DNA from: WJJR01 sp964440935
GTDB taxonomy: Bacteria > Zixibacteria > MSB-5A5 > WJJR01
Reading direction: 5' to 3'
Assembly: GCA_964440935.1 (NCBI GenBank)
Contig: CAYTTY010000012.1
Coordinates: 1-64,000, forward strand
Length of the DNA: 64,000 bases
Shown here: positions 7,733 through 17,611 of the stretch, in pieces
Position numbering within the stretch: position 1 is the stretch's first letter
How the letters are laid out: each line of letters begins with the position of its first letter
Made by a program: the position numbers and the translations under genes
Notes under the pieces: generated by a model
Told to the model about the DNA's origin: nothing
Seen by the model: the letters and a program-made list of their open reading frames with translations, nothing else
The model's database searches: none

Positions 7733-9697
7733 ATGAGAGACTGGATGAGGCACCACCACAGGACAACAAGAATCACCATCTGGCTAACCGTTTTCACGGC
7801 GCTGTTGTGGGTGCTGTATTTGCTCTTCGCACATCCGTTAATCGATGCGGTCTATTATGGCAACGCTCCGGAACTCCTCAATTCCCTGATCACCAACCAG
7901 GACCGTTATCCCGTTGAGTACTTCTACGAGGCCGCCGATGACATCTTCTACTGGCAGGTGTTGTTCCTTCCCCTTGGAATGTTCGTGTTCTATGCGCTCG
8001 TCGTGCACGGACTCCGATTTGGACTGCGCAACGCGCAGGCCCTTGGGTCGATTGTCTCAGCCGAACCGGTACGTCGGCTCCGTGGAGATTGGCTTGTTGG
8101 CGGCGCGCTGTACGCAGTGATCACCCTCCTTTTGTTCTCGCCGATTCTGAGCAAATTCTCGAATCACCTCATCGGACCATTGGAAGACAACGTCCGCTAC
8201 ATGTGGAATATGTGGTGGGCCGAGCGGGTGCTGATTGATGGTACCGGGAGTCTCACGTTCACCAAGATGATATTCTATCCCGAAGGAGTCTCGCTCTACT
8301 TCAATGATTACTCCTGGTACAATCTGATTTGGTCGCTTCTGCTGCGGTCGGTACTCACGCCTGCTGCAACCTACAATGTGTTAATCCTGCATTCGTTCGT
8401 TCTGGCCGGTCTGGGAGCATTCTGGCTGGTTCGGTATATCACGCGCGACTCGATCGCAGGCGTGGTGGCGGGATTGCTGTACGCATTCGGCTCGGCTCAT
8501 GTGGCACATTCTCTGCATCACATGAACATTGCATCGATTCAGTTCATCCCGCTCTTCATTCTCTTCTTCATCAAGTCGATGCGTGACAACCGGAAGCGTG
8601 ATCTGGTGTTGGCGGCCCTGTTCTTCCTTCTGAGCGCCCTATGCTCGTGGACATTTCTGCTATTAAACACGTTCGTCGTGATCCTTGCCTACGTGTATCT
8701 GGCTTACCGGAGTCGGAAGCGCTGGCTCCCGCAAGTTGTCGGCAAGAGCATCATCATCGTTGGGACGCCTATCGTGATCCTCTCCCCTTGGCTGGCGCCG
8801 ATGGTCTGGCTGGGGTTGACATCGTCGGGATCCGTTGGCGGTGGACACAGCGGCTACGTTGTCGACCTCATGGGATTCGTGATACCGACCGCTTACCACT
8901 GGCTGAATAGTTGGGACATCGTCGCATTTATCAACCAATCCTATTGGGGGAATGCGTGGGAAAGCGCCGGCTATCTCGGACTGGGATCGATCGCGATTGT
9001 CCTGGTTGCGGGACGACGGGTGTGGCGCACCGCCGGTGTCTGGACGTGCGCGGTGATCGCGTTTTCGGTGATGGCCATGGGGACATATGTTCACGTGGCC
9101 GGCGAGAAGCTGCCGATTGTGCTTCCGTACAGCCCGCTGAAAAACCTTCCACCGTTCGATACATTGCGTGCACCGGGACGGTACGCGATTTACGCACAGT
9201 TGTTCTGGGTTGTGATTGTGGGGTTTGCCGTGCGTCAGTTGGTGGCGTCAGCGCGTTCCCAGCGCACTCGATTACTGCGTCTCGGGATGATCGGTCTCCT
9301 GTTGATCGCTGATCATTTCACGATTCGCACCGAATCCACCGACGTCACGGTCCCAACTGCCTATCACCATCTCGAACCCGCCAACGAAACATATGGCATT
9401 CTGGATCTGCCGGGCGGTTGGACGCAAAGTGGTTTGTACATGATGTACCAGACGTCGCATGAGATCCCGATTGTTCAGGGGACGATACCGCGGAAGATCG
9501 AATCCACGCTGCAAGATCGATTGGACGTTGATGACCCGGACACCTTGCACAGCCAGCTTGTGCGGCATGGTGTGCGATACCTTGTGCTGCATTGCGACGT
9601 GGAATTGGGTGAATGGTCGATGGATGCGAGCCCTTTTCACGAGCGGTCCAAAGAGGTCTACCGGGACAGTACAGCGATTGTGTGGCAGGTACCATAG
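7733..9697 (+). CDS. Polytopic membrane protein, GT-C glycosyltransferase-like
   Basis: About 654 residues with roughly 12 hydrophobic segments. After the first helix (about 15-35) there is an extracytoplasmic loop, and a helix-rich core includes ENDxRYMWNMWW-like and FYPEGVSLYFND segments that recall GT-C membrane glycosyltransferases and YfhO-type proteins. The C-terminal third is a soluble domain (about 530-654). No diagnostic DxD or other catalytic pair could be assigned with confidence. The open frame begins at a TTG at 7583, but the first 50 codons are low-complexity; I prefer the ATG at 7733, although no clear ribosome site precedes it. Divergent from the polyprenyl synthase and convergent with the kinase. 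Confidence 0.6.
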   Translation: MRDWMRHHHRTTRITIWLTVFTALLWVLYLLFAHPLIDAVYYGNAPELLNSLITNQDRYPVEYFYEAADDIFYWQVLFLPLGMFVFYALVVHGLRFGLRNAQALGSIVSAEPVRRLRGDWLVGGALYAVITLLLFSPILSKFSNHLIGPLEDNVRYMWNMWWAERVLIDGTGSLTFTKMIFYPEGVSLYFNDYSWYNLIWSLLLRSVLTPAATYNVLILHSFVLAGLGAFWLVRYITRDSIAGVVAGLLYAFGSAHVAHSLHHMNIASIQFIPLFILFFIKSMRDNRKRDLVLAALFFLLSALCSWTFLLLNTFVVILAYVYLAYRSRKRWLPQVVGKSIIIVGTPIVILSPWLAPMVWLGLTSSGSVGGGHSGYVVDLMGFVIPTAYHWLNSWDIVAFINQSYWGNAWESAGYLGLGSIAIVLVAGRRVWRTAGVWTCAVIAFSVMAMGTYVHVAGEKLPIVLPYSPLKNLPPFDTLRAPGRYAIYAQLFWVVIVGFAVRQLVASARSQRTRLLRLGMIGLLLIADHFTIRTESTDVTVPTAYHHLEPANETYGILDLPGGWTQSGLYMMYQTSHEIPIVQGTIPRKIESTLQDRLDVDDPDTLHSQLVRHGVRYLVLHCDVELGEWSMDASPFHERSKEVYRDSTAIVWQVP

Positions 9698-9747
9698 AGA
9701 CGGAATCAACGAGGAGGAACTTCGGAGCGGTGTCAGGGCCTTCAGGT

Positions 9748-11508
9748 TCATGTCATCTCCGGTTCCAGCAGCCGTGGCAATTTGGGTTTCTCCGGCTCGT
9801 TGGCGACCACACGGGGCAGGATGACGGTGAACGTGGAGCCGTTGCCCGGCGCGCTTTCGACGCGGATGTGGCCACTGGCGTTTTGCGTAAGACGCTGAAC
9901 GATCGCCAGTCCCAAACCGGTACCATTCGATTTCGACGATACAAACGGTTCGAACAGACGCGCACGCACCGACGCCGGAATGCCGACACCATCGTCCTGC
10001 ACGGCAATCGACACCCATTCGCCATTCTGGGAATCCTGCGGCAAGTCATCAGGAAGATCGTCGTCTGTCGCCGCCTGGACCGTGATCAGCACTTCGCCAC
10101 GGTCCTTCTCAATCGCCTCAATCGCGTTGAAAACGAGGTTGATGAGAAGCTGTTTCAAATGGTCGGTGTCGGCGCGGACGGCCAGGTCTTTGTCGGATTG
10201 ACGGACGCGTAAGACCGGCACCTTCCGACCCTGAAACCGCTGCCGTGCGATTTCCAGAACCTCCTCCAACACCGGAGCCACGGTCACACGTCCCGTCACC
10301 GTCGGTCGAATTCGCGCGTAAGTCAAAAACTCGGTTAGAATCTTGTTCAAGCGGCCCGACTCCGTGATGATCAGTTCCATCAGCCGGTGGTTGTCACCTT
10401 CGACGGGCAGTTCACTCCGTAAGACTTCGACGGAGCCCGAGATGGCCGCCAGCGGATTGCGGATCTCATGGGCGATGGCGGCGGACAGTTCACCGATCGC
10501 GGCGAGACGATCCTGCACCCGCATTTTCTCTTCGATCATCTTCGCTTCGGTCAGATCCTGAAAGATCCCGATCACGCCGCGTGGTTCACTCCCACGTCCG
10601 CCGAGAAACGACGTGGAGAGGCCGATCGGGGCGGTGCGCCCGTCGGCACGCTGGAGCATCAGTTCCATGCGCACGTCCATGCGGCGCGACGTGATAATGT
10701 TATCCAACCGTTCGGCCAGTTCGGGAAACTGAGATCCGAAGGCCTGGTGAATCGTGCGTCCGCGAACCTGTTTCGACGACACTCCCAGAATCTCCTCAGC
10801 CGCCCGATTGAAGAACACAATTTGTCCGGCGAGATCGACCGTGAGGATGCCGGATTGCAGATGCTTGAGAATGTCGCCGGTTTCGAGTTTGGCGACTTCG
10901 AGCGCTCGTGTGGTGTGCGCCAGCGCTTCATCGTGCGTCCACAACCGTTCGGCCAGATAGCCGCCGCTGAATGCGCACAGATAGAAGATGCATACGCGGA
11001 CGAAGATGGCGAAGAATTGATCGTCGGGCAGATTCTGCATCGAGGCGAGCCACTGTCCCGGATTCAGTATCGCCGACGTCTGACCGGCATCGATCCAGAT
11101 GACCACGAGATAAGACGCGGTTGCCGCCGAAGCGACCAGCAACGTGCCGATGAGACGGTGGGAAATGGCCGCCGAGATGATTGTCATCAAATACAGGAAG
11201 ATCGACGGCGACTGCAATCCACCGGTGCTCGCCACGATCATGCTGATTACGAACAGCTCGCAGGCGATTTGGAGAATGCGGATAATCGGTCCAATTAAGA
11301 TCAGCGGATGACGGCGTTCGAGGAGACGCACCCCGATCGTGGCGCCCGTCATACCGGCATAGATCAACAACGCGATGCCCAAACCGGACACGCGGCTGAG
11401 TAACGGCCAGGCGAGAGCGGTGGTGATGGCGAATGCGACCACGCGGGTGGTGATGACCCATCCGGGACGGATGTTGGGATTGGCGGCGCGGCGGCTGTAA
11501 ACAAACAT
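9748..11508 (-). CDS. NtrB/PilS-like membrane sensor histidine kinase
   Basis: About 586 residues. Five to six membrane helices lie between 15 and 190, followed by a PAS domain (about 215-325), a HisKA domain with the phosphorylated histidine at 347 in AHEIRNPLAA, and a HATPase domain with the N box (LINLVFNAIEAI), G1 (DDGVGIP), and G2 (GTGLGLAIV) motifs. The build matches the NtrB/PilS branch. It lies directly after pilB-pilT-pilC, where Myxococcus has pilS-pilR, but no response regulator follows: the next gene is convergent. The start ATG at 11508 is placed after a hairpin; the longer frame would run through it. Confidence 0.88.
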   Translation of the reverse strand: MFVYSRRAANPNIRPGWVITTRVVAFAITTALAWPLLSRVSGLGIALLIYAGMTGATIGVRLLERRHPLILIGPIIRILQIACELFVISMIVASTGGLQSPSIFLYLMTIISAAISHRLIGTLLVASAATASYLVVIWIDAGQTSAILNPGQWLASMQNLPDDQFFAIFVRVCIFYLCAFSGGYLAERLWTHDEALAHTTRALEVAKLETGDILKHLQSGILTVDLAGQIVFFNRAAEEILGVSSKQVRGRTIHQAFGSQFPELAERLDNIITSRRMDVRMELMLQRADGRTAPIGLSTSFLGGRGSEPRGVIGIFQDLTEAKMIEEKMRVQDRLAAIGELSAAIAHEIRNPLAAISGSVEVLRSELPVEGDNHRLMELIITESGRLNKILTEFLTYARIRPTVTGRVTVAPVLEEVLEIARQRFQGRKVPVLRVRQSDKDLAVRADTDHLKQLLINLVFNAIEAIEKDRGEVLITVQAATDDDLPDDLPQDSQNGEWVSIAVQDDGVGIPASVRARLFEPFVSSKSNGTGLGLAIVQRLTQNASGHIRVESAPGNGSTFTVILPRVVANEPEKPKLPRLLEPEMT

Positions 11509-11529
11509 GGTGTCTGTCCCAACGTGCAA

Positions 11530-11562
11530 CGGGTGGGGCTGCCCTGCGACACGCCCCACCCG
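11530..11562 (-). other. GC-rich hairpin between pilC and the kinase gene
   Basis: CGGGTGGGGC and GCCCCACCCG form a perfect 10-bp stem with a 13-base loop, 25 bases after the pilC stop and about 20 bases before the kinase ATG. No U-run follows, so it is more likely an attenuator or mRNA-stability element that lowers kinase expression relative to the pilus genes than a full terminator. Confidence 0.5.
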
Positions 11563-11586
11563 AAGTCTGTCATGTAGTGTCTGTCA

Positions 11587-12786
11587 CTACTGAATCTTGC
11601 CAATGATGTCGAACATCGGGAGATACATGGCGATCAGGATACCGCCGATGATAACACCCATGAATACAATGATCACCGGCTCGATGATCGACGTTAACGC
11701 ACTGACTGCCGCATCGACTTCCTCGTCGTAGAAATCCGCGATCTTGGCCAGCATGTCGTCGAGCCCGCCGGTCTTCTCGCCAACGGAAATCATCTGGGTC
11801 ACCATCGGCGGAAACACACCGGTCTGGACCAGCGGACCGGTGATCGTATCACCCTCGGCGATGGCCAGCACCGACCTCCGAATGGCGTTTTGAATCACCG
11901 TGTTGCCGGCGGTCTTGGCGGTGATTTCCAAAGCGTCGAGAATGGAAACACCCGAGGAGATCAACGTTCCCAACGTACGCGTGAACCGTGAAATGGCGCT
12001 CTTGCGCACGAGGGTGCCAATCAGCGGAGCCCTCAGCATGAAGGAATCCCAGTAATATCGTCCCTTCTCCGTCTTAAGGAAGAAACGGAAGCCGACGGCC
12101 AAACAGATGAAAGCAAAGAACAGTTTACCGATATTGTCACGGAGAAAATGCGAGATCTGCAGCACGACTTGTGTGGGGCCAGGCAATTCCGCCCCGAGGC
12201 CCGCAAACATCTTCGCGAAGACCGGTACGATCCAAGTCAGCATCGCAAAGGTCACACCGATCGCCACCACGACGATCACGGACGGATAGACGAGTGCGCC
12301 GCGCACCTTGCGGATGAGCGCATCGGACTTCTCGCGATAGTTGGCCAATCGCACCAGAATGGTATCGAGCGCACCACCGACTTCACCGGCCTCGACCATA
12401 TTCACATACAGATCGTCGAAGATCTTCTTATGCTTGGCGAGACCCTCGGCGAGGGTCGAACCGCTGGACACGGATTCTTTCACTTCACCGACGATGCGGC
12501 GCATTTCGGGAGAATCCATCTGCTTGGAGAGAATCTCCAAGCACTGGACCATTGGCAAACCGGCCCCAATCATGGTGGCAAACTGGCGTGTGAAACGCGA
12601 GATTTCGATGCGTTTGACGCCGGTACCGATCTTGATGCGAATCTCGGCTTGTTTCTTGCTGACGCTGGACACGATGACTTTCTTGCGGCGCAACGAGCGC
12701 TCCAGCTCCGCCCTGTTCTTGGCGCGCAGTTCGCCCGCAACCGCGGTTCCAGCCAGTGTCTTTCCTTTGTACTCAAAAAGCGGCAC
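11587..12786 (-). CDS. pilC: Type IV pilus inner-membrane platform protein PilC
   Basis: Inner-membrane platform that couples PilB and PilT to pilus assembly and retraction. The 399 residues hold two copies of the T2SS-F domain (about 65-190 and 270-395), each with SRFTRQFATMIGAGLPMVQ- or SRFTRTLGTLISSGVSI-like starts, and three membrane helices, the last ending GGILIAMYLPMFDIIGKIQ as usual. I place the start at GTG 12786, since GGAGG lies five to six bases upstream and the pilT TAA ends one base before it. Translation is thus probably coupled to pilT. Confidence 0.95.
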   Translation of the reverse strand: MPLFEYKGKTLAGTAVAGELRAKNRAELERSLRRKKVIVSSVSKKQAEIRIKIGTGVKRIEISRFTRQFATMIGAGLPMVQCLEILSKQMDSPEMRRIVGEVKESVSSGSTLAEGLAKHKKIFDDLYVNMVEAGEVGGALDTILVRLANYREKSDALIRKVRGALVYPSVIVVVAIGVTFAMLTWIVPVFAKMFAGLGAELPGPTQVVLQISHFLRDNIGKLFFAFICLAVGFRFFLKTEKGRYYWDSFMLRAPLIGTLVRKSAISRFTRTLGTLISSGVSILDALEITAKTAGNTVIQNAIRRSVLAIAEGDTITGPLVQTGVFPPMVTQMISVGEKTGGLDDMLAKIADFYDEEVDAAVSALTSIIEPVIIVFMGVIIGGILIAMYLPMFDIIGKIQ

Positions 12787-12787
12787 G

Positions 12788-13927
12788 TTAACCTCCGACG
12801 GTGGCACGGGCGCGAGTACCCGTCATCGTCTGGTGACGCGAAATCATCTCATTCAATTCCTGCGGGTTTGACGATCGTCCGATCGCGTCGCCAATCGTGA
12901 TTTTCCGTGAGAGATATAAGTCACACAGTGACTGATTCATGGTGCGCATGCCGAACTTCTGGCCGGCCTGAATCAAGCTGTATACCTGATGAATCTTATC
13001 GTCGCGAATGACGGCCCGGATAGCGGGCGTACAGATGAGCACTTCCAACGCCGGCGCGCGTCCGCCGCCAATCTTTGGAATCAACTGCTGGGACACGACC
13101 GCCTGCAAGACGAATGATAACGTAACCCGAACCTGCTCTTGCTGATTCACAGGGAACACGTCGACGATGCGATTGATCGACTCCGCGGCCGAGTTCGTGT
13201 GCAATGTCGCAAATGCCAGGTGACCGGTTTCGGAAATATTCAGCGCCGACTCGACCGTTTCGAGGTCGCGCATCTCACCGATCAGCACAACATCGGGATC
13301 CTCTCGTAAGGCGTATTTCAACGCTGAGGAGAACGACGGCGTGTCGGTGTAGACCTCACGCTGATTGACAATCGAACTTTCATGGCGGTGGAGATACTCG
13401 ATCGGGTCTTCCACGGTGATGATGTGGCTGTACCGCTCCTTATTGATCTTATCGATCAACGCCGCCAGGGTTGTCGATTTTCCCGATCCGGTTGGGCCGG
13501 TAACCAGAACAAGCCCCCGCGGCAGGTCGGCCAGTTCGGCAATGACCTTCGGGATACCGAGTTCTTCAAAGCTGTTGATCTTGTACGGGATCTGCCGAAT
13601 GGCGACGGCGACATTACCACGCTGGACAAACACATTACAACGGAACCGGCTCAGATTCTCAATACCGAACGAGAGATCCAGCTCCCAGATTTCTTCGAAT
13701 TTCTTCCGTTGCTTTTCATTCATCACGCTGTAGGCCAGCTTTTTGGTCTGATCTGGGGACAGCGGTTCCATATCGGTACGCTGCAATCGCCCATCGATGC
13801 GCAATTGCGGCGGTGAGCCGACCGTGAGATGCAAATCGGATGCACCACGTTCGTGCATCAACTCCAGTAGTTCGCGCAGTGTGACCATAAGATGTCGTGA
13901 CCGGGTGCCGTCCGCCCTCCGGGACAC
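12788..13927 (-). CDS. pilT: Type IV pilus retraction ATPase PilT
   Basis: Hexameric ATPase that powers pilus retraction. It shows the PilT opening LRELLELMHERGASDLHLTVG, the Walker A box GPTGSGKST, the Asp box (IITVEDPIEYLH), Walker B (EDPDVVLIGEMRDLET) with the AIRAVIRDDKIHQVYS-type C-terminal segment and the His box. The GTG at 13927 has AGAGGAG 8 bases upstream and gives 379 residues; an internal ATG at 13888, where family similarity begins, gives 366. Either could be used. It lies between pilB and pilC. Confidence 0.96.
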   Translation of the reverse strand: MSRRADGTRSRHLMVTLRELLELMHERGASDLHLTVGSPPQLRIDGRLQRTDMEPLSPDQTKKLAYSVMNEKQRKKFEEIWELDLSFGIENLSRFRCNVFVQRGNVAVAIRQIPYKINSFEELGIPKVIAELADLPRGLVLVTGPTGSGKSTTLAALIDKINKERYSHIITVEDPIEYLHRHESSIVNQREVYTDTPSFSSALKYALREDPDVVLIGEMRDLETVESALNISETGHLAFATLHTNSAAESINRIVDVFPVNQQEQVRVTLSFVLQAVVSQQLIPKIGGGRAPALEVLICTPAIRAVIRDDKIHQVYSLIQAGQKFGMRTMNQSLCDLYLSRKITIGDAIGRSSNPQELNEMISRHQTMTGTRARATVGG

Positions 13928-13987
13928 CCAGTATGCTCCTCTGTGAGATTATCGGTTCCGAATCCCCATGGCTTGACGGCTGGTTTT

Positions 13988-15682
13988 TTAGGACGATTCC
14001 GCCAGGACTTGCTCCAATGGGATGATCCCGTTTTTCATCTTATCGATAGCGGCCATTCGCAGGGTCATCATGCCCTCCTTGACCGCCTGTTGCCGAATTT
14101 GCTCCACCGAGGCGTCTTCCAGGATCATGCGTTCGATCGCCGTCGTCACCGGCATCACCTCGAAAATGCCGGTCCGTCCCGACATGCCGGTCTGATTGCA
14201 GTCAGAGCAACCCACCCCTTCAAAAATCTTTAAGTCGGCGATTTCCCCGGGCTCCAATGCCAGTTTCTCCAAGTGTTCATCGGTGACGCTCACTTCGTGT
14301 TTACACGACGAGCAAATCTTGCGAATCATTCGCTGGGCCATAATCAACTTCGTCGCCGATGCCACGAGATATCCTGGAATGCCCATGTCGATGAGACGCG
14401 CGACCGTTGAGGGTGCGTCGTTCGTGTGTAATGTGGACAGCACCAAGTGGCCCGTGAGTGCCGCACGAATGGCAATCTCGGCCGTCTCGGTATCGCGGAT
14501 CTCACCGACCATGATGATGTCGGGGTCCTGTCGCAAGAACGAACGCAGCGACTTGGCAAAAGTCAGACCGATTTCGGTGCGGACGGCGACCTGATTGATT
14601 CCATCGAAGTTGAACTCGACCGGATCCTCGGCGGTCATGATGTTCACATCGCCGCTGTTCAATGTTTTCAGTGCTGAGTACAGGGTTGTCGTCTTACCCG
14701 ATCCGGTTGGCCCGGTTACCAGGATCATCCCAAACGGCAGAGTGATCGCGTGCTGGAAATTCTTGAGCGCCAGGCCCGGGAAACCAAGCCGTGTCAGATC
14801 AGTCATGAGCGACTGCGGATCCAGAATTCGCATCACGACCTTCTCACCGAAGATCGTGGGCAACACCGACACTCGCAGATCGATGGCGCGCTTGCCCATT
14901 TTGACTTTGATGCGTCCGTCCTGCGGCAGCCGGCGTTCGGAAATGTCGAGATCGGCCATGATCTTGACACGTGAGACAATGGCCGCACGGTATTTGAACG
15001 GCAGCGGCTCGGTCTCTTTCAAAACGCCGTCGACACGGTAGCGGACGCGGATGCGTTTTTCGTACGTCTCGATATGAATGTCCGACGCGCCACTGCGAAT
15101 CGCTTCCATGATGAGACCGTCCACCAGCCGCACCAGGGGTTTGTCCTGGACCTGAGATTGCAGGTCGGTTTCGTTGAAAGAGTCGTCAGTCTCGATGACT
15201 TCGAGTCCGCCCTCTTCCTCTTCCAATCCCTTGAGGAGATCGCCAATCCCACTGGCGTTTTTGTAGTACTGGTCAATGGCCTTCGTGATCGCCCGTTCAG
15301 GTGAGATAACGGGCTGAATGGTACAGCCGGTGATGAATTTCAGGGCATCGATGACATAAATATTGTGGGGATCGCTGATCGCGACCACCAACGTCTTGTT
15401 CAGTTTGGAAATGGCGATGACGTTGAAGCGACGCGCGATGTCCTGCGGAATTAACTGAACAACTTCGGGATTGAGTTCAACGTCGGAGAGGCGCAATGCG
15501 CCGATGTTTAATTGGCGTCCGATGAAATGGGTGAGTTCATCTTCATCGCCGATGGCGCCCATCTTGAGCAGGACATCGACGAATTTCTCGTGGGATTCCT
15601 TTTGCGTCTCAAGCGCCTGGGTGAGTTGGTCGGGCGTGATCTTGCCCGCTTTCACCAGCATATGGCCAAGTTCCTGAGACAT
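13988..15682 (-). CDS. pilB: Type IV pilus assembly ATPase PilB
   Basis: Hexameric ATPase for pilus extension. The 564 residues hold an N-terminal MshEN-like domain (1-150), a linker (150-190), and the GspE/PilB ATPase with Walker A in ILVTGPTGSGKTTTLYSAL, Asp box TAEDPVEFNFDGINQV, Walker B and His boxes, and a C-terminal zinc site (CSSC and CSDC). The cyclic-di-GMP signature of MshEN is only partly kept: the first half reads ELG at 4-6 in place of RLG and the second half reads KFV at 33-35. GAGTGAGG precedes the ATG. The stop is 60 bases from pilT. Confidence 0.95.
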   Translation of the reverse strand: MSQELGHMLVKAGKITPDQLTQALETQKESHEKFVDVLLKMGAIGDEDELTHFIGRQLNIGALRLSDVELNPEVVQLIPQDIARRFNVIAISKLNKTLVVAISDPHNIYVIDALKFITGCTIQPVISPERAITKAIDQYYKNASGIGDLLKGLEEEEGGLEVIETDDSFNETDLQSQVQDKPLVRLVDGLIMEAIRSGASDIHIETYEKRIRVRYRVDGVLKETEPLPFKYRAAIVSRVKIMADLDISERRLPQDGRIKVKMGKRAIDLRVSVLPTIFGEKVVMRILDPQSLMTDLTRLGFPGLALKNFQHAITLPFGMILVTGPTGSGKTTTLYSALKTLNSGDVNIMTAEDPVEFNFDGINQVAVRTEIGLTFAKSLRSFLRQDPDIIMVGEIRDTETAEIAIRAALTGHLVLSTLHTNDAPSTVARLIDMGIPGYLVASATKLIMAQRMIRKICSSCKHEVSVTDEHLEKLALEPGEIADLKIFEGVGCSDCNQTGMSGRTGIFEVMPVTTAIERMILEDASVEQIRQQAVKEGMMTLRMAAIDKMKNGIIPLEQVLAESS

Positions 15683-15750
15683 CCATCCTCACTCATTCAG
15701 CGCTACGTTGAAACACAATTCACCGTTCCCCCCGAGAAGAGAGAGCGGGA

Positions 15751-16233
15751 CTAATCTTTGAAGACGTCATCGATCTTCGAGCCGGCCGACTCAGCAAACT
15801 GCGGATCCAACTCCGGTGCATTGTTTTCGGCCTGTGCACGCGTGAGAAGCTCTTTAAGCTTGTCGCTGGTTTCCTTGGCGTACAAACGCACCATCCCAAT
15901 GGTCGTGCGATCATCGAAGACGATCGCGAGAATGCATCGTTCGCCGACCAGTGAAATGTGGATATGATCCTTGTGTCCCTGGTGAAACAGCACCGAGAAT
16001 TCTGGTTCCCCGACGAGGCGGGCGATCTCCTTGGTCGACGCAAAGCTGCCCGCCAACAGGGCCGACAACGCGGTGGTATCGAGCGATTGCGTAAATCCCT
16101 GGCGTGTGATCAAGTGGCCATCCTTGTCGACCAGCAAGGCACACTTGGCTTCCGCCTTTTTGATCATCCGCAAAATGATCGCGTTGATCTGATCAATTTG
16201 TTCTTCCATCAGGACAAATGACTGAGACGACAT
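15751..16233 (-). CDS. Roadblock/LC7 protein, MglB-like
   Basis: About 160 residues with a single roadblock domain (about 5-125: a helix, then CALLVDKDGHLITRQG, the central long helix, and CILAIVFDDRTTIGMVRLY) and a charged C-terminal tail. MglB-type roadblock dimers act as GTPase activators of MglA, and the gene lies 11 bases downstream of the MglA gene, so that role is the best guess. The start ATG at 16233 is preceded by AGGAGGT; the longer frame overlaps the mglA end. It is followed by pilB after 68 bases. Confidence 0.85.
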   Translation of the reverse strand: MSSQSFVLMEEQIDQINAIILRMIKKAEAKCALLVDKDGHLITRQGFTQSLDTTALSALLAGSFASTKEIARLVGEPEFSVLFHQGHKDHIHISLVGERCILAIVFDDRTTIGMVRLYAKETSDKLKELLTRAQAENNAPELDPQFAESAGSKIDDVFKD

Positions 16234-16244
16234 CGGCCACCTCC

Positions 16245-17237
<993 letters not shown>

Positions 17238-17270
17238 AAGTCGTCCGTTCTCCGGTTCGTCATGAACCGT

Positions 17271-17609
17271 TTAGATTCGCTGTAACTGTTCGATGGCATT
17301 GCGAATTTCGAGGCGCACCAGACCGATGTTCACGCGCGGTTCGGTGGTCACGACCAACGTTCCGATTCCCGCGTTGGACAGGAACATCTTATGATTGTCC
17401 GACTCGACCGTCACCTGAGCCAGATCGCCGCTTTTCATTCCATCGAGTGATTTGCGCACGGTGGCGGCAATCGAGGACGCCAGCGCGCCCACCGTATCGT
17501 CGTCGGTCTGACTGGTCAGATCCGCCGCAATGACGATCCCGTCATTGCCGACAACGAGGCTTCCGGTCACGCCACTCGTTTTGTTGAGCTGTGCCAATAC
17601 GTCGTACAT
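17271..17609 (-). CDS. Stand-alone roadblock/LC7 domain protein
   Basis: A 112-residue protein that is one complete roadblock domain: LNKTSGVTGSLVVGNDGIVI (strands 1-2), a long helix with DTVGALASSIAATVRKSL, then the pair of strands QVTVESDNHKMFLSNAG and GTLVVTTEPRVNIGLVRLEI, and the closing helix. It is the second of the cluster's roadblock proteins and lies between the membrane-roadblock gene (2 bases away) and mglA (33 bases away), so it is a likely partner of the GTPase. Confidence 0.88.
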   Translation of the reverse strand: MYDVLAQLNKTSGVTGSLVVGNDGIVIAADLTSQTDDDTVGALASSIAATVRKSLDGMKSGDLAQVTVESDNHKMFLSNAGIGTLVVTTEPRVNIGLVRLEIRNAIEQLQRI

Positions 17610-17611
17610 CG

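Noticed and set aside
10468..11298. 276-codon plus-strand frame
   Set aside because: Antisense to the histidine kinase, with no recognisable product.
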